DNA of 64,000 nt from Streptoverticillium olivoreticuli subsp. olivoreticuli (GCF_003391135.1 NZ_CP031455.1:992001-1056000); one strand, 5' to 3'; positions 31,653 to 42,918 are shown, counted from the first letter of the stretch. Notes: a model not told the origin generated them from the letters alone. Numbers and translations are program-made.

Positions 31653-31687
31653 CCGTGGCGTCCGCGCTTGCTGCGCGGACGCCACGG
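31653..31687. terminator. Perfect 15-bp hairpin between convergent genes
   Basis: CCGTGGCGTCCGCGC (31653-31667) pairs exactly with GCGCGGACGCCACGG (31673-31687) across a TTGCT loop. It lies 40 bases after the I36-like stop and downstream of the mbtH gene on the other strand, so it can serve both directions. Confidence 0.8.
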
Positions 31688-31712
31688 TTCACTGCTGCGA
31701 CAAACGCGAACA

Positions 31713-31746
31713 GGGCCGCCGAAGCCTTGGCAGACATCGGCGGCCC
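31713..31746 (-). terminator. Second hairpin, end of mbtH-NRPS unit
   Basis: GGGCCGCCGA (31713-31722) pairs with TCGGCGGCCC (31737-31746), 18 bases past the mbtH stop on the minus strand. It probably terminates the NRPS-mbtH transcript together with the hairpin at 31653. Confidence 0.6.
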
Positions 31747-31763
31747 CTGGTGACGTCACGCCA

Positions 31764-31988
31764 CTACGCGCCGACGCCTGCCCGGTTCACGGCGTCGACC
31801 AGGCTCTTGGGCCGCTGATCGGTCCAGTGCTCCTCGATGTAGGCGAGGCAGGACTGGCGGGATCCTTCCGGATGAACGATGGTCCAGCCGGCGGGGATCG
31901 CGGCAAAAGCGGGCCACAGGGAGTGCTGTCCTTCCTCGTTGGCGAGGACGACGTAGGTGCCGCTTTCGTTGTCGAAGGGGTTGCTCAT
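31764..31988 (-). CDS. mbtH: MbtH-like NRPS partner
   Basis: 74 residues, the standard length. The family signature is complete: NEEGQHSLWP, IPAGWTIVHPEGSR, CLAYIEEHWTDQRPKSL with the conserved Trp residues. MbtH-like proteins bind and stabilise A domains. The start is three bases after the NRPS stop, and its GGAG ribosome site lies in the NRPS 3' end, so the two genes are translationally linked. It is the only MbtH gene in the window and could also serve the NRPS at 7-17 kb. Confidence 0.97.
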   Translation of the reverse strand: MSNPFDNESGTYVVLANEEGQHSLWPAFAAIPAGWTIVHPEGSRQSCLAYIEEHWTDQRPKSLVDAVNRAGVGA

Positions 31989-31991
31989 GGT

Positions 31992-34900
31992 TCAGCTCCT
32001 GGGAGTGGAAGAGTTCTGGGTGGTCCGGTCGAGTGCTGCACGCAGAATCGGACCGATGTGGCTCAGGGACTGCGGTCGCATCAGATGGTGGTGTTCGCCG
32101 ACGATCGGGTGCGCGGTGACCGTGCCGGCCACGTACGGCTCCCAGTCCTTCGCGGAAACGGTCGGGCCCGTGTCGGACGTTGCCGCGGTGAACAGCAGCA
32201 GATCGCCGTCGAACCGCTCCGGTGTGAACTTCCGCTGCAGGCCGATGTTGTGGCTGTAGGCGTCGATCATGGCGGTCAGGGCATTGTCCTCCAGGATCTC
32301 CGGGGGGAGGAGATTGGTCCGGCGCAGGAGGTCCGCCACGACGTCGCGGGTGAGGTCCTTCCCCTCGAGGTCTTCGGGGCGATAACCGGCCGCGTCGAGC
32401 AGGAGTCCGAAGATCTGCTGCTCACCGCCCTCGGGCACTCCCTGCACGGACTGCTCGGCGCGGACATAGGTGTCGAGCATGACCAGCAGCGCCACCTCCT
32501 CCCCTTCCTCCCGGAGTCGGGTGGCCATGGCGTGCGCCACCATGCCGCCGAAGGACCAGCCGAGCAGGTGGTAGGGGCCTGACGGCTGGACGGTGCGCAG
32601 ATGGTCTATGTAGTCGGCCGCCATTTCCTCCAGGGTTGCGGGGAGAGCATGCGGGTCCATCAGTCTCCGCGCCTGCAAGGCGTACAGCGGGCGGTCCTGG
32701 CCGAGATGGCTCAGCAGTCCCGCGTAGGGCCAGCTGATCCCGCTGGCCGGATGTACGCAGAACAGCGGGGGGCGACTGCCGCGCTCGCGCAGGGGCAGCA
32801 GGGTGTCCAGTGCGGGGCGTGCTTCCTGGGTCTCGTTGAGTTCCTTGGAGAGTTGGGCCGGTGTGGGTGCCTGGAAGAGGGTGCGCAGTTGCAGTTCCAC
32901 TCCCAGGGTGGCGCGGATCCGGGAGATCAGCCGGGTGGCCAGCAGCGAGTGTCCGCCGAGGTCGAAGAAGTCGTCCTCGGCACCGACCGCGGGGACGCCC
33001 AGTACCTGTGCGTACAGGTCGCAGAGGACTTGTTCACCGGGGGTGAGCGGAGGCCGTGAGGTCCCGGCCGCCGGTTCGGGGGCGGGCAGCGCCCGTCGGT
33101 CTAGCTTTCCGCTGACGGTCACGGGCAGTTCGGGGAGCACCACCACGGCCGCCGGGACCATGTGCTGAGGCAGCCGCTCGGCGGCGAGGTCACGCACCGA
33201 AGCCGCCAGAGCAGCCAACTGCTGAGTGGCCGATGGGTGGTTGGTGAGCGCGGCCCCGGGGACAACCGCCGGTTGGTACGCCTCGACGTGCGCCCCGCCG
33301 GCCGGGATCTCGGGATCGAGGAACACCACGTCGAAGTGGTCGGCTTCGGCGGACCAGGTCGTGATGGTGCGGTATCCGAGTTCTTCGCCCAGCTGGTGCA
33401 GTGTCTCGGGGTCGATGCTTCCCGGGTGCTCGGAGCTGTTGAGTTCGCGCTGCGCGTCCGCTACCGGATGCGCGGCGTGGACCGCGCGCCATGCGGCTGC
33501 TTCACCGGCGATCCGCGCATTGGGGATGGCGGATATACGCAGACCGGGACGGCGCCGGGTTGCCAGGTAACCCTTCAACTCCTCTGTGCTGCTCATCTCT
33601 CCGCCCCAGGGCAGGCTCGTCATGGGCTCCTGGTCCGCCGGGGCGGCGGAGACCGGGCTTGTGGGGCTCTTGTGGAGGATGGCGTCGTAGCGGTGCCGGG
33701 TGAGTTCGTTGTGGTTCCGGCCCCGCTTGAGACGGATGTCCACGGCAGCGACAGCCGGCAGCTGCGAACGCAGGCTGGTGAAGAACTCCGGCGCGATGAG
33801 CAGTTCCTTCTCGAACAGCAGATCGTGCTCGGCCGCCCGGCGCACATCGGCCGACTGCGCGGTGGCGGTCGTGCGGTGGAGCTGCACCGCGGTGCGCAGG
33901 TAGCGGGCCAGCCGCAGATTGCGTACATCGCCGACGAAGATCCGGCCGCCCGGAGCGAGGAGCTCGACCGCCGAGCCCAGCACCTCGGCCAGATAGTCGG
34001 CGTGCGGGAAGTACTGGATCACCGAGTTCACGACGATCGTGTCGAAGAAGCCGGTGGGCAGGCCGCTGAAGTCGTCGGCGGCCCGGCAGCGCAGCTGTAC
34101 CCGGTCGGCCAGGTCGGGTCGGCCGGCGATCTGCCGGCCGAGGCGCTCGATCACCGCGGACGAGATGTCCGTACCCCAGTAGGTCTCGCAGTGCGGTGCC
34201 AGATGGGCGAAGAGCAGCCCGCTGCCGATGCCGATCTCCAGAATCCGCTGCGGCTCGAGTGCGCTGATGCGCTCGATGGTGCCCTGCCTCCACTCGCGCA
34301 TGTGGTCCAGTGGGATGGGCTCGCCGTCATAGCTGCTGTTCCATCCGGAGAAGTCCTCCCCCAGCGGGACGGCTTCGGGTTCCTGGCCGTAGACCGAGTT
34401 GTAGATGTCCCGCCACTCGTCGACGTGTTCTGTGCTGCGCGGGTTGTCGGCGTCTGCTGTGGGTGTGGTGGGGGTGACGTAGCCGACGAGTCGGTGGTTG
34501 CCGGGCTGGTCTTCGCGTACGACGACCGCGGCCTGCGCGACGCCCGGATGGGCGGCGAGGGTGGACTCGATCTCACCGGGCTCGATACGGAAGCCGCGGA
34601 TCTTGACCTGGTCGTCGGTACGGCCGAGATACTCGAGCTGACCGTCATCGCGCCAGCGGGCCATGTCACCGGTGCGGTACATACGCTCACCACGAGCACC
34701 GAAGGGGTTGGCGACGAAGCGCTCGGCGGTCAGACCCGGACGGCCGAGGTAACCACGCGCGAGCCCGGGCCCGGCGATGTAGAGCTCGCCTGCCGCCCCG
34801 GGGGGCACGGGCTGGAGGCCCGAGTCGAGGAGATAGACGCAGGTGTTGGGATTGGGACGGCCGATCGCAGGAGTACCGGAACCCGGGGTCAGGGGGTCGG

Positions 34901-37900
34901 TCATGGTCGCGCACACGGTGGCTTCGGTGGGCCCGTAGGCGTTGATCATCCTGTGGTCCGGTGCCCAGGTGTCGACCAGACCGGCCGGGCACGCCTCGGC
35001 ACCGACGGCCAGGGCGATCCCGGCCGGGAGGCTGCCCGGCGTCACCGCTGCCAGCGAGCTCGGCGTCAACATGGCGTGGGTGATGCCGAATGCGGTGCAG
35101 GTGTCCGCGAGCGGCTCCCCCGGCAGCAGCCGGTCACGAGAAGCCAGAACCAGGCTCGCACCGGACAACAACATCAACAGTTCCCACACTGCGGCGTCGA
35201 AGCTGGTGGAGGCGAACTGTAGTACCCGGCTCCCGGGCCCCACTCCCCAGCGTTCGATCTCTGCGGTGGCGAGGTGGGGCAGTCCGGCGTGGGTGACCAT
35301 GACGCCCTTGGGGGTACCGGTCGAGCCGGAGGTGTAGATCACATAGGCAGGGTGCGCGGGCAACAGGGGTGCCACCCGCCCCTCGTCCGTCACCACGACA
35401 TCGGACAGGTCGGCCAGCCGCTTACCGGTCAGCGGGTCGTCCAGCACCACCCGATGAACGTCGAACTCGGGAAGTCTGCCGCTCAGTTCCTCGACGGTCA
35501 GGAGGAGAGCAGGCCGGGCGTCACCGACCATGAAGGTGAGCCGCTCGGCCGGGTAGTCCACATCCAGCGGCAGATACGCCGCCCCAGCCTTCAGCACGGC
35601 CAGGATCGCAATCACCAGATCGGGCGTACGCGGCAGAGCCAGCGCCACCAGACGGTCCGGCCCCACGCCATGCCCGATCAGCAACCGGGCCAGACGATTG
35701 GCAGCAGCATCCAGCTCGGCATACGTCAACGACTCCTCGCCGCACACCACCGCCACAGCCGAGCCATCACGCAACACCTGCGCCTCGAACAACTCCGGCA
35801 GCACCGCCTCCGGCACATCACACACCACACCCGTACCGGCCGACAACACCCCCTGCCGCTCCTCGGCACTGAGCACATCAACCCCGCCCACAGACCGGTC
35901 GGGATCGGCCACGGCCGCCTCGAGCAGCAACCGCAGGCGGTCCGTCAGCGCCTCGATGGTGGCCGCGTCGAAGATGTCGGTGCTGAATTCGACGAAGCCC
36001 TCGATGCCTGACGGCACACGGTCGTCGGTGTGCTGCTCGGTCAGATGGAAGGAGAGGTCGACCTTGGCCGTGCCGGTGAACACCGGCCTGACGGTGGTCT
36101 CCAGGCCGGGCAGGGCCAGCTCTCCCTGGGGCACGTTCTGCCAGGCGAGTGCGACTTGGAACAGCGGTTGGTGGGAGAGGGTGCGAGCAGGGTTGAGGAC
36201 ATCGACCAGGCTCTCGAAGGGGATGTCCTGGTGTGCGTAGGCCTGAAGGCTCTTCTCCCGCACCCGCCCCACCAGTTCCCTGAAGCTGGGCCATCCTGAG
36301 GTGTCCACCCGCAGGACCAGGGTGTTGACGAAGAACCCGACCAGGCTCTCCGCGGCCTGGTCCAGGCGGCCGGCGATGCCGATGCCCACGGGGACGTCGG
36401 AGCCCGCTCCCATGCGGGAGAGCAGCGCCGCCAATGCGGCCTGGACAACCATGAATTCACTGGCCCGGCAGGAGTGGGCCAGCTCCTTCAGAGCTGTGTG
36501 GAGGTCGGCGTCCCAGTGGAAGGAGACCGCCTGCCCGCGGTAGGAGGCCTGCGCCGGGCGAGGGCGATCGGTCGGCAATTCGATGCGTTCCGGCAGATCC
36601 GCCAAAGCCTCCTTCCAGTAGGCCACCTGCTTCGTCCAGAGGCCGTCCGGATCCGCGGCGTCCCCGAGCAGTCCGCGCTGCCACAGTGTGTAGTCCGCGT
36701 ACTGCACCGGCAGCGGAGCCCAGTTCGGAGTCCGGCCGTCACGGCGGGCGGCGTACGCAGCGGACAGGTCACGCCACAGCGGGCGCATCGACCAGCCGTC
36801 GGCGGCGATGTGGTGGACCACCAGCACCAGGACGTGATCGTCGCCGTCCAGCGCGAACAGCGTTGCCCGTATCGGCGACTCGTCGGCGAGATCGAAGGGG
36901 TGAACCGCCGCGGTGGCCACCGCGCTGTCGAGCTCCGCTTCGCCCAGCTTCACCTCGGTCAGCGGCGGGACGGCATCCGCGCCCTCCAGAACGCGCTGGC
37001 AGGGTACGCCACCCACCTCGGTGAAGACGGTGCGCAGGGCTTCGTGGCGTTCGACCACATCCGCCAGCGCCGCACGCAGCGCATCGACGTCCAGTTCGCC
37101 GGAGAGCCTGGCGGCCAGCGGAATGTTGTAGGTGGCCGACGGGCCTTCCAGCTTGTGCAGGAACCACAACCGCTGTTGCGCGAAAGACAGCGGCAACTGC
37201 GACGGACGCTCCTGCGGCACCAGTGCAGGGCGTGCTTCGCGGCTCCGGTCGAGTTCCTTGGCGAGCTGGGCCGGTGTGGGGGCCTGGAAGAGGGTGCGCA
37301 GCTGTAGTTCCGCTCCCAGGGCGGTGCGGATCCGGGAGATCAGCCGGGTGGCCAGCAGCGAGTGTCCGCCGAGGTCGAAGAAGTCGTCCTCGGCACCGAC
37401 CGCGGGGACGCCCAGTACCTGTGCGTAGAGATCGCACAGGACTTGTTCGGCGGGAGTGAGCGGACGCCGCGAGGTACCGGCCGTCGGCTCGGGGGCGGGC
37501 AGGGCATGGCGGTCGAGCTTTCCGCTGCCGGTCACCGGCAGTTCGGGGAGCACCACAACCGCCGCCGGGACCATGTGCCGAGGCAGCCGCTCGGCGACGA
37601 AGTCACGCACCGAGGCCGCCAGGTCGGGCGTGGGTGCGGTGGAGGTGACGTAGCCGACGAGTCGGTGGTTGCCGGGCTGGTCTTCGCGTACGAGAACCGC
37701 GGCCTGCGCTACGCCCGGATGGGCCGCGAGAGCGGATTCGATCTCGCCGGGCTCGATACGGAAGCCGCGGATCTTGACCTGGTCGTCGGTACGGCCGAGA
37801 TACTCGAGCTGACCGTCATCGCGCCAGCGGGCCATGTCACCGGTGCGGTACATACGCTCACCACGAGCACCGAAGGGGTTGGCGACGAAGCGCTGCGCGG

Positions 37901-40352
37901 TCAGACCCGGACGGCCGAGGTAACCACGCGCGAGCCCGGGCCCGGCCACGTACAACTCGCCTGCCACACCAGGAGGTACGGGCTGGAGGCTCGTATCGAG
38001 GAGATAGACGCGGGTGTTGGGGTTGGGGCGGCCGATCGCAGGAGTACCGGAACCCGGGGTCAGGGGGTCGGTCATGGTCGCGCACACGGTCGTCTCTGTC
38101 GGCCCGTAGGCGTTGACCATCCGGCGGCCCGGCGCCCAGACGTCGACCAGCGCGGCCGAGCACGCCTCGCCGGCCACGATCAAGGTGGTAAGGGTGGGGA
38201 GGCTGCCCGGCGTTGTGGCCGCGAGGGAGCTCGGCGGAAAGGTGGCGTGGGTGATGCCGAATGCGGTGCAGGTGTCCGCGAGCGGCTCCCCCGGCAGCAT
38301 CCGGTCACGAGAGGCCAGAACCAGCCGCGCCCCCGAGAGCAGTGTCATGCATATCTCGGACACCGCGGCGTCGAAGCTGGTGGAGGCGAACTGGAGCACC
38401 CGGCTGTCGGCCTTCACATCGAAGCGCTCGATCTGTGCGCCGGCGAGGTGGGGCAGTCCGGCGTGGGTGACCATGACGCCCTTGGGGGTACCGGTCGAGC
38501 CGGAAGTGTAGATCACATAGGCAGGGTGCACGGGCAACAGGGGTGCCACCCGCCCCTCGTCCGTCACCACGACATCGGACAGGTCGGCCAGCCGCTTACC
38601 AGTCAGCGGGTCGTCCAGCACCACCCGGCGGACATCGAAATCGGGGAGCTTGTCGGCGAGTTCGTCGACGGTCAGGAGGAGAGCGGGCCGGGCATCATCC
38701 ACCATGAAGGTGAGCCGCTCGGCCGGGTAGTCCACATCCAGCGGCAGATACGCCGCCCCAGCCTTCAGCACCGCCAGGATCGCGATCATCAGCTCGGGCG
38801 TACGCGGCAGAGCCAGCGCCACCAGACGGTCCGGTCCCACGCCGTGCTCCGTCAGCAACCTGGCCAGACGATTGGCGGCAGCATCCAGCTCGGCATACGT
38901 CAACGACTCCTCGCCGCACACCACCGCCACAGCCGAACCATCACGCAACACCTGCGCCTCGAACAACTCCGGCAGCACCGCCTCCGGCACATCACGCACC
39001 ACACCCGTACCGGCCGACAACACCCCCTGCCGCTCCTCGGCACTGAGCACATCAACCCCGCCCAGAGGCAGGTCAGGGGTGCTGATGAGACTCTCGATCA
39101 GCGCGCACAACCGCCGGTAATGGGCGGCAAGTTCATCATCGCCATATATATCGGGATTGGCGTCGAGCGTGATGCGAATGCCCCCGCCGTGGTCGAATAC
39201 GTTGATGCCCAGGTCCTCGAACAGCCCGGTCGACACGTTCCCGACGGTGGCCGGGTGTCCGGCGAAGTACAGGTCGTAGGGGAAGGACATGAAGTTGACC
39301 TGTGGTCCGGTCAGTTCATGAGCTCCGCCGGGCCGGCCCAGGTCCCGGACCATGTCCTCGATCCGGTATTGCTGGTGCCGCAGAATGCGCCGGATCTCGT
39401 CTGCCGTCTCCTTCACCAAATCCCGGAGCGTGGTGTGCGGATGCACCTCGAGGCGCAGAGGCAGCACGTTGGAGGCCATGCCGGGGATCCTGCGCAGAGC
39501 GCTGCCGGGCCGGGCCGACACGGGCAGGGCCAGCACGACCTCGGGTGCTCCGGTCAGGCGGTGTGTCAGGGCGGCCGTGGCAGCGGTCATGACGGCTGCC
39601 ATGCGGACGCCGGCCTTGTCCGCCGCCTCGCGCAGCCGCGCTTCCGTCTCCTGGGGCAGAACTGCCGAGTGGCGGATCCGGGCGGTTGCCGGACGGATCG
39701 GATGGTCGGCCAGGCGCGGCGGTTCAGGGTGGTCGGCCAGGCGCTCCGCCCAGTACTGCCGGTCCTCGGCGTACTGTTCCGAGGCCCGGTACGCCGCGTC
39801 CTGGTCCAGCAGTGCGCGCAGGGGCGCAAGGGGCGTTCCCGCGCTCTGCGATCCGTCGACATGGGCGGTGTACGACTCGGCCACCCTCTGTGCGAAGAGC
39901 GCCAGGCTGAACCCGTCCGCGACGATGTGGTGATAGCCCTGATACCAGAGGAAATGCTGCGGGCCGACCTGAAGCAGGGCGAACGAGAACAGGGTGTCGC
40001 GCGCCAGGTCCATCGGCCGTTCCGTCTCGGCCCGCATCCATGCCTCGGCGGCCGCACGCGGATCCGCTTCGCCGCTGAGGTCCAGGACCGTGAAGTGCCA
40101 GTCGGCGCGGGGCTCGACGACCTGCCGGCTCTCCCCGTCCTCCTCGAAGAACCGCACACGAAGGAACTCGGCCTCCTCGACGGCACCGCGCAGAGCCTTC
40201 TCGAATAACGCCGCGTCGATCACACCGGCGATGTCCAGGTATTCCGCAATCCGGTAGCGCAGGCTTGTGGGCGCCAGTTGCTGCGCCAACCACACTTCGC
40301 GTTGCGCCGCCGACAAGGGCAGGCGGGCAGCGCGCACGCCGGACGAAGTCAT
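31992..40352 (-). CDS. Bimodular NRPS, C-A-T-C-A-MT-T-TE
   Basis: 2786 residues from ATG 40352. C1 ~5-450 (HHIVADG, near 142; entF-like opening [15 protein letters not shown]), A1 ~480-960, T1 ([11 protein letters not shown], near 997), C2 ~1050-1490 (HHIAADG near 1177), A2 beginning ~1495, an N-methyltransferase inserted between A8 and A10 (~1970-2385, [15 protein letters not shown]), T2 (near 2462), thioesterase ~2510-2786 (GWSFGG near 2596, Asp in MLDTYV, His in EHHHLM). By-eye pocket codes are D-A-S-S-I-A-A-V-C-K (A1, close to aromatic Tyr/Phe codes) and D-A-W-S-A-G-A-V-C-K (A2, unassigned). The product should contain an N-methylated second residue. The first C domain suggests an acyl starter or iterative use. 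Followed by mbtH. Confidence 0.95.
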   Translation of the reverse strand: MTSSGVRAARLPLSAAQREVWLAQQLAPTSLRYRIAEYLDIAGVIDAALFEKALRGAVEEAEFLRVRFFEEDGESRQVVEPRADWHFTVLDLSGEADPRAAAEAWMRAETERPMDLARDTLFSFALLQVGPQHFLWYQGYHHIVADGFSLALFAQRVAESYTAHVDGSQSAGTPLAPLRALLDQDAAYRASEQYAEDRQYWAERLADHPEPPRLADHPIRPATARIRHSAVLPQETEARLREAADKAGVRMAAVMTAATAALTHRLTGAPEVVLALPVSARPGSALRRIPGMASNVLPLRLEVHPHTTLRDLVKETADEIRRILRHQQYRIEDMVRDLGRPGGAHELTGPQVNFMSFPYDLYFAGHPATVGNVSTGLFEDLGINVFDHGGGIRITLDANPDIYGDDELAAHYRRLCALIESLISTPDLPLGGVDVLSAEERQGVLSAGTGVVRDVPEAVLPELFEAQVLRDGSAVAVVCGEESLTYAELDAAANRLARLLTEHGVGPDRLVALALPRTPELMIAILAVLKAGAAYLPLDVDYPAERLTFMVDDARPALLLTVDELADKLPDFDVRRVVLDDPLTGKRLADLSDVVVTDEGRVAPLLPVHPAYVIYTSGSTGTPKGVMVTHAGLPHLAGAQIERFDVKADSRVLQFASTSFDAAVSEICMTLLSGARLVLASRDRMLPGEPLADTCTAFGITHATFPPSSLAATTPGSLPTLTTLIVAGEACSAALVDVWAPGRRMVNAYGPTETTVCATMTDPLTPGSGTPAIGRPNPNTRVYLLDTSLQPVPPGVAGELYVAGPGLARGYLGRPGLTAQRFVANPFGARGERMYRTGDMARWRDDGQLEYLGRTDDQVKIRGFRIEPGEIESALAAHPGVAQAAVLVREDQPGNHRLVGYVTSTAPTPDLAASVRDFVAERLPRHMVPAAVVVLPELPVTGSGKLDRHALPAPEPTAGTSRRPLTPAEQVLCDLYAQVLGVPAVGAEDDFFDLGGHSLLATRLISRIRTALGAELQLRTLFQAPTPAQLAKELDRSREARPALVPQERPSQLPLSFAQQRLWFLHKLEGPSATYNIPLAARLSGELDVDALRAALADVVERHEALRTVFTEVGGVPCQRVLEGADAVPPLTEVKLGEAELDSAVATAAVHPFDLADESPIRATLFALDGDDHVLVLVVHHIAADGWSMRPLWRDLSAAYAARRDGRTPNWAPLPVQYADYTLWQRGLLGDAADPDGLWTKQVAYWKEALADLPERIELPTDRPRPAQASYRGQAVSFHWDADLHTALKELAHSCRASEFMVVQAALAALLSRMGAGSDVPVGIGIAGRLDQAAESLVGFFVNTLVLRVDTSGWPSFRELVGRVREKSLQAYAHQDIPFESLVDVLNPARTLSHQPLFQVALAWQNVPQGELALPGLETTVRPVFTGTAKVDLSFHLTEQHTDDRVPSGIEGFVEFSTDIFDAATIEALTDRLRLLLEAAVADPDRSVGGVDVLSAEERQGVLSAGTGVVCDVPEAVLPELFEAQVLRDGSAVAVVCGEESLTYAELDAAANRLARLLIGHGVGPDRLVALALPRTPDLVIAILAVLKAGAAYLPLDVDYPAERLTFMVGDARPALLLTVEELSGRLPEFDVHRVVLDDPLTGKRLADLSDVVVTDEGRVAPLLPAHPAYVIYTSGSTGTPKGVMVTHAGLPHLATAEIERWGVGPGSRVLQFASTSFDAAVWELLMLLSGASLVLASRDRLLPGEPLADTCTAFGITHAMLTPSSLAAVTPGSLPAGIALAVGAEACPAGLVDTWAPDHRMINAYGPTEATVCATMTDPLTPGSGTPAIGRPNPNTCVYLLDSGLQPVPPGAAGELYIAGPGLARGYLGRPGLTAERFVANPFGARGERMYRTGDMARWRDDGQLEYLGRTDDQVKIRGFRIEPGEIESTLAAHPGVAQAAVVVREDQPGNHRLVGYVTPTTPTADADNPRSTEHVDEWRDIYNSVYGQEPEAVPLGEDFSGWNSSYDGEPIPLDHMREWRQGTIERISALEPQRILEIGIGSGLLFAHLAPHCETYWGTDISSAVIERLGRQIAGRPDLADRVQLRCRAADDFSGLPTGFFDTIVVNSVIQYFPHADYLAEVLGSAVELLAPGGRIFVGDVRNLRLARYLRTAVQLHRTTATAQSADVRRAAEHDLLFEKELLIAPEFFTSLRSQLPAVAAVDIRLKRGRNHNELTRHRYDAILHKSPTSPVSAAPADQEPMTSLPWGGEMSSTEELKGYLATRRRPGLRISAIPNARIAGEAAAWRAVHAAHPVADAQRELNSSEHPGSIDPETLHQLGEELGYRTITTWSAEADHFDVVFLDPEIPAGGAHVEAYQPAVVPGAALTNHPSATQQLAALAASVRDLAAERLPQHMVPAAVVVLPELPVTVSGKLDRRALPAPEPAAGTSRPPLTPGEQVLCDLYAQVLGVPAVGAEDDFFDLGGHSLLATRLISRIRATLGVELQLRTLFQAPTPAQLSKELNETQEARPALDTLLPLRERGSRPPLFCVHPASGISWPYAGLLSHLGQDRPLYALQARRLMDPHALPATLEEMAADYIDHLRTVQPSGPYHLLGWSFGGMVAHAMATRLREEGEEVALLVMLDTYVRAEQSVQGVPEGGEQQIFGLLLDAAGYRPEDLEGKDLTRDVVADLLRRTNLLPPEILEDNALTAMIDAYSHNIGLQRKFTPERFDGDLLLFTAATSDTGPTVSAKDWEPYVAGTVTAHPIVGEHHHLMRPQSLSHIGPILRAALDRTTQNSSTPRS
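34476..35870 (-). repeat. Module 2 copy of duplicated A-domain DNA
   Basis: This stretch is a direct repeat of 37647-39060, offset by 3171-3174 bases. Its outer parts, about 34476-34900 and 35271-35870, are nearly identical to the other copy at base level, while the centre (about 34960-35270), which encodes the substrate-pocket region, differs strongly. A net 3-base difference comes from a one-codon deletion in the A3-A4 region here ([10 protein letters not shown]). Confidence 0.9.
37647..39060 (-). repeat. Module 1 copy of duplicated A-domain DNA
   Basis: Partner of 34476-35870. The T-domain DNA farther along each module (about 37260-37460 here, 32890-33060 in module 2) is also nearly identical, so the duplication covered A through T, with the methyltransferase interrupting the module 2 copy. 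Confidence 0.9.
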
Positions 40353-40813
40353 ATCGAGCCTTTCTGGAAATCTCGCTCCGCGTCCGCGGCAGCGGTTCAG
40401 TACGACGGCGTGAAGGCGCACCGCGCCTTGCGGCACCTCATGGGAGCAGGCATCAGCGCCGGCGACTGCTCTCCACACCGGTTCGTGGAGGGGAAGGGGT
40501 CATGGAGGCGTTCAGCCGTAAGGGGCCCGCCGATGGCGGAGTCGACTTCCCTCGGTCTGCCTCATGGAGAGGTCGTTGTGCACGCGAACCCGCCCGGGGA
40601 TCGGCGTTGGCGTTCTGATCCCTGACAGTCCTGCCCAGGCATCACGCAGCGCCCCCAGTGAACAAGATCTCTCCCGCCCGGTCGTTCGTCTCTCTCCTGA
40701 CGCGCGCCGACGTTACAGCGAGTCACTCCTGATCAGAAGTCGGTAATCGGACAGAGGGGAGGCTCAACAGGCCAAGAGCCCTTGGTGGGGCCGCGACTCC
40801 GTCGGCCACACCC

Positions 40814-40909
40814 CTGGCCGAACTCGGCGCCCGCAACCGAACCCAGGCGGTGATCCTCGCCTACGAGTACGGCTTCATGATCCCGGGATCCGGGGCCGCC
40901 ATGCCGTAG
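40814..40909 (+). pseudogene. C-terminal remnant of a LuxR/NarL-type regulator
   Basis: The 31 codons before a TAG read LAELGARNRTQAVILAYEYG then FMIPG, the last recognition helix and end of a LuxR-type HTH (normally LAKLGARDRTQAVILAYESG). The rest of the domain and the receiver are missing, and the reading frame upstream is not recognisable, so this is a leftover of a deleted gene. Confidence 0.65.
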
Positions 40910-41245
40910 CCGCGGCCCCACGGCCGGGACCGGATCACCGACGCGATGAAGGCGATCATGGTCCTTCACCAGCGTCGGCGCGAGATGGGAAAAACCTCCG
41001 TCTCAAAGCTGAGCACAAATTACACACAGCCCCTCTACATATTGGCTCCGGTGCTCTAGATTGTCCGTGCTTCAGCTGCTCGGGTACGAGGCGATCAATT
41101 CCTGGAGCCCGACAGGGGCCTTGGGTGCGGGGAGCACCCGAGGTTTCGACGGGTTCCCGCGTACCTCGAGAGTCCGGCAGGACATGCGAGTCCGCTGCCG
41201 CCCGAGCGGGTTGTTCAAGCAGCGCTGAAACAGCAGGGATGTCAT

Positions 41246-41323
41246 GCACGGGGGGCGGGGGCCTCCCAAGGGGAGGAACAGCGCGGCGCGGGGGGCGGGG
41301 GTGCCTCCCGGGGGGAGAAACAG
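41246..41323 (+). repeat. Two tandem G-rich hairpin motifs in operon leader
   Basis: Copies at 41246-41281 and 41286-41323 share a G-run, then CCTCCC, GGGGAGG or GGGGGGAG, and end in AACAG. Each can fold by CCTCCC pairing with GGGGAG. A third related element (42847-42915) ends GGGGGGAGGAACAG and serves as the ribosome site of the next gene, so the element appears to be a mobile or conserved leader motif. Confidence 0.5.
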
Positions 41324-41366
41324 TGCGAGGCGAACACGTCGAACCACTGGAGACCTGGGGGGTCCC

Positions 41367-42845
41367 GTGCAGCAGGGGGAATTAGCCAACCCGTTTCAGC
41401 CGGCGCGCGGGCGTCCGGCGAACGGGGCAATAAGACAGCCCGCGATCGACTGGGAGCAGCGGTACCGCCTTGCCGTGATCACCAGCGATACCGCGGCCAC
41501 CGCCTTCGTGGTGGCGGCGATCGGCATCTTCTTCGGGGCCCGGGACTCGGCCAACTGGCACGAGAAGTGGGGGATTCTCGCATTCGGCACCGAGCTGCTG
41601 GTGCTGGGAGCGCTCGCGGTGAGCCGGTCGTGGGCTCCGGCCGTGCTCGGCCAGGGCGCCGAGGAATTCCGCAGGCTCGGACGCGCACTGTTCACGGCGG
41701 CCGTCGTACTGGCGCTCGGCGGGATCGCCCTCGCCTCGCGCAACATCAAGCTCTGGATCTTCGTCGCGATCCCGGCGATCGCGCTCGTCACCATGACCGC
41801 GCGGTATCTGCTGCGCCTCTGGCTGCATAAACAGCGCAAGGAAGGACGGTGCCTGAGACCGGTGCTCGCTGCCGGGAGCCCGGCCACCGTGCGCGACCTG
41901 ATCACCCGGACCCGCAAGTTCCCGCACCTCGGCTGGCGGGTTGAAGCGGTGTGCACGACGGACAGTCCCGGGCTCGACGGTGACCGACTGGACGGAGTGC
42001 CGGTCGTCGGCCGGCTGACCGACGTCGCGGGCCACGTCCGCCGCAACGGCTACCGCGTCGTCGCGGTCACACCGGACCCGCACTGGTCACCGGACCGGCT
42101 GCAGCGGCTGGCCTGGAACCTCGAAGGCAGCGATGCCGAGATGATCGTGGCCCCCGTGCTCATGGAGGTGGCCGGCCCACGGCTGCACGTCGACGCGGTG
42201 CTCGGGATCCCACTGCTGCGGGTCAGTATGCCCACCTTCACCGGGGGCCGCCGGGCGGTCAAAGAGGTCGTCGACCGGATGGGCGCGGCGGTCCTGTTGA
42301 TGCTGTTCGCGCCGCTGATGGTGCTCGTCGGGCTGCTCGTGCTGATGGACAGCCGGGGTGGGGCGGTCTACCGCCAGCGCAGGGTCGGCAAGGACGGCCG
42401 CGAGTTCACCATTTTCAAGTTCCGCACCATGGTCGCCGGGGCCGACGGGGCACGTGCCGAGCTGGCCGACCGCAACGAGGGCGCCGGCCTGCTGTTCAAG
42501 CTCCACCGGGATCCGCGGGTGACCCGGGTGGGATCAGTGCTGCGCCGGTACTCGATCGACGAGCTCCCGCAGCTTTTCAATGTGCTCACCGGATCGATGT
42601 CGCTCGTCGGTCCGCGGCCTCCGTTACCGGAGGAGTCCGCTGCGTACGGCCCGGACATCCGGCGGCGGCTGCTCGTCAAGCCCGGGCTCACCGGCCTGTG
42701 GCAGATCAGCGGGCGCAGCGACCTGCCGTGGGAGGAGGCGGTCCGGCTGGACCTGCGGTACGTGGAGGACTGGTCGCTCGCCCTGGACACAGTGATCTTG
42801 TGGAAGACGCTGCGTGCGGTGCTCCAGGGGCAAGGGGCCTACTGA
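41367..42845 (+). CDS. Polyprenyl-phosphate sugar-1-phosphate transferase (initiating enzyme)
   Basis: 492 residues if started at GTG 41367 behind GGGGGG; the frame is open to ATG 41244, but that added part is the G-rich repeat DNA and is unlikely to be translated. Four hydrophobic helices (~40-170), a Rossmann-like middle domain (~190-330), then the C-terminal catalytic part after one more helix: YRQRRVGKDGREFTIFKFRTM, RVGSVLRRYSIDELPQLFNV, LVGPRPPLPEE and KPGLTGLWQISGRSDL. This is the WbaP/CpsE type that moves a hexose-1-phosphate to undecaprenyl phosphate at the membrane, starting repeat-unit assembly. First gene of the polysaccharide operon. Confidence 0.93.
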   Translation: MQQGELANPFQPARGRPANGAIRQPAIDWEQRYRLAVITSDTAATAFVVAAIGIFFGARDSANWHEKWGILAFGTELLVLGALAVSRSWAPAVLGQGAEEFRRLGRALFTAAVVLALGGIALASRNIKLWIFVAIPAIALVTMTARYLLRLWLHKQRKEGRCLRPVLAAGSPATVRDLITRTRKFPHLGWRVEAVCTTDSPGLDGDRLDGVPVVGRLTDVAGHVRRNGYRVVAVTPDPHWSPDRLQRLAWNLEGSDAEMIVAPVLMEVAGPRLHVDAVLGIPLLRVSMPTFTGGRRAVKEVVDRMGAAVLLMLFAPLMVLVGLLVLMDSRGGAVYRQRRVGKDGREFTIFKFRTMVAGADGARAELADRNEGAGLLFKLHRDPRVTRVGSVLRRYSIDELPQLFNVLTGSMSLVGPRPPLPEESAAYGPDIRRRLLVKPGLTGLWQISGRSDLPWEEAVRLDLRYVEDWSLALDTVILWKTLRAVLQGQGAY

Positions 42846-42846
42846 T

Positions 42847-42915
42847 GCGCGGGGGGCGCCGCCCGGTCGGCGCGCGGACGGCAGGCCAAAAGGGCCTGCC
42901 CGGGGGGAGGAACAG
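42847..42915 (+). repeat. Third copy of the G-rich leader motif
   Basis: Begins GCGCGGGGGGCG and ends GGGGGGAGGAACAG three bases before ATG 42919, with GGCAGGCC-AAAA-GGGCCTGCC forming a hairpin between. It carries the ribosome site of the dehydrogenase gene. Confidence 0.5.
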
Positions 42916-42918
42916 GTC

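Larger units (their letters stand above)
40353..41366. other. Divergent intergenic region between NRPS and polysaccharide operons
   Basis: About 1 kb holding the promoters of both units. It contains a fragment of a LuxR-type response regulator (40814-40909) and two G-rich hairpin repeats (41246-41281, 41286-41323). The part from 41000 to 41070 is AT-richer (ACATATTGGCTCC, CTCTAGATTG) and may include the operon promoter. No intact gene seen. Confidence 0.6.

Noticed and set aside
37362..40208. A ~950-codon plus-strand open frame opposite the bimodular NRPS
   Set aside because: Antisense shadow; the minus strand has complete C, A, T, MT and TE motifs.
41244..41366. Start of the initiating transferase at ATG 41244
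   Set aside because: The added N-terminus is encoded by the G-rich repeat DNA and has the composition of non-coding leader; GTG 41367 has a good G-rich ribosome site and fits the family start.
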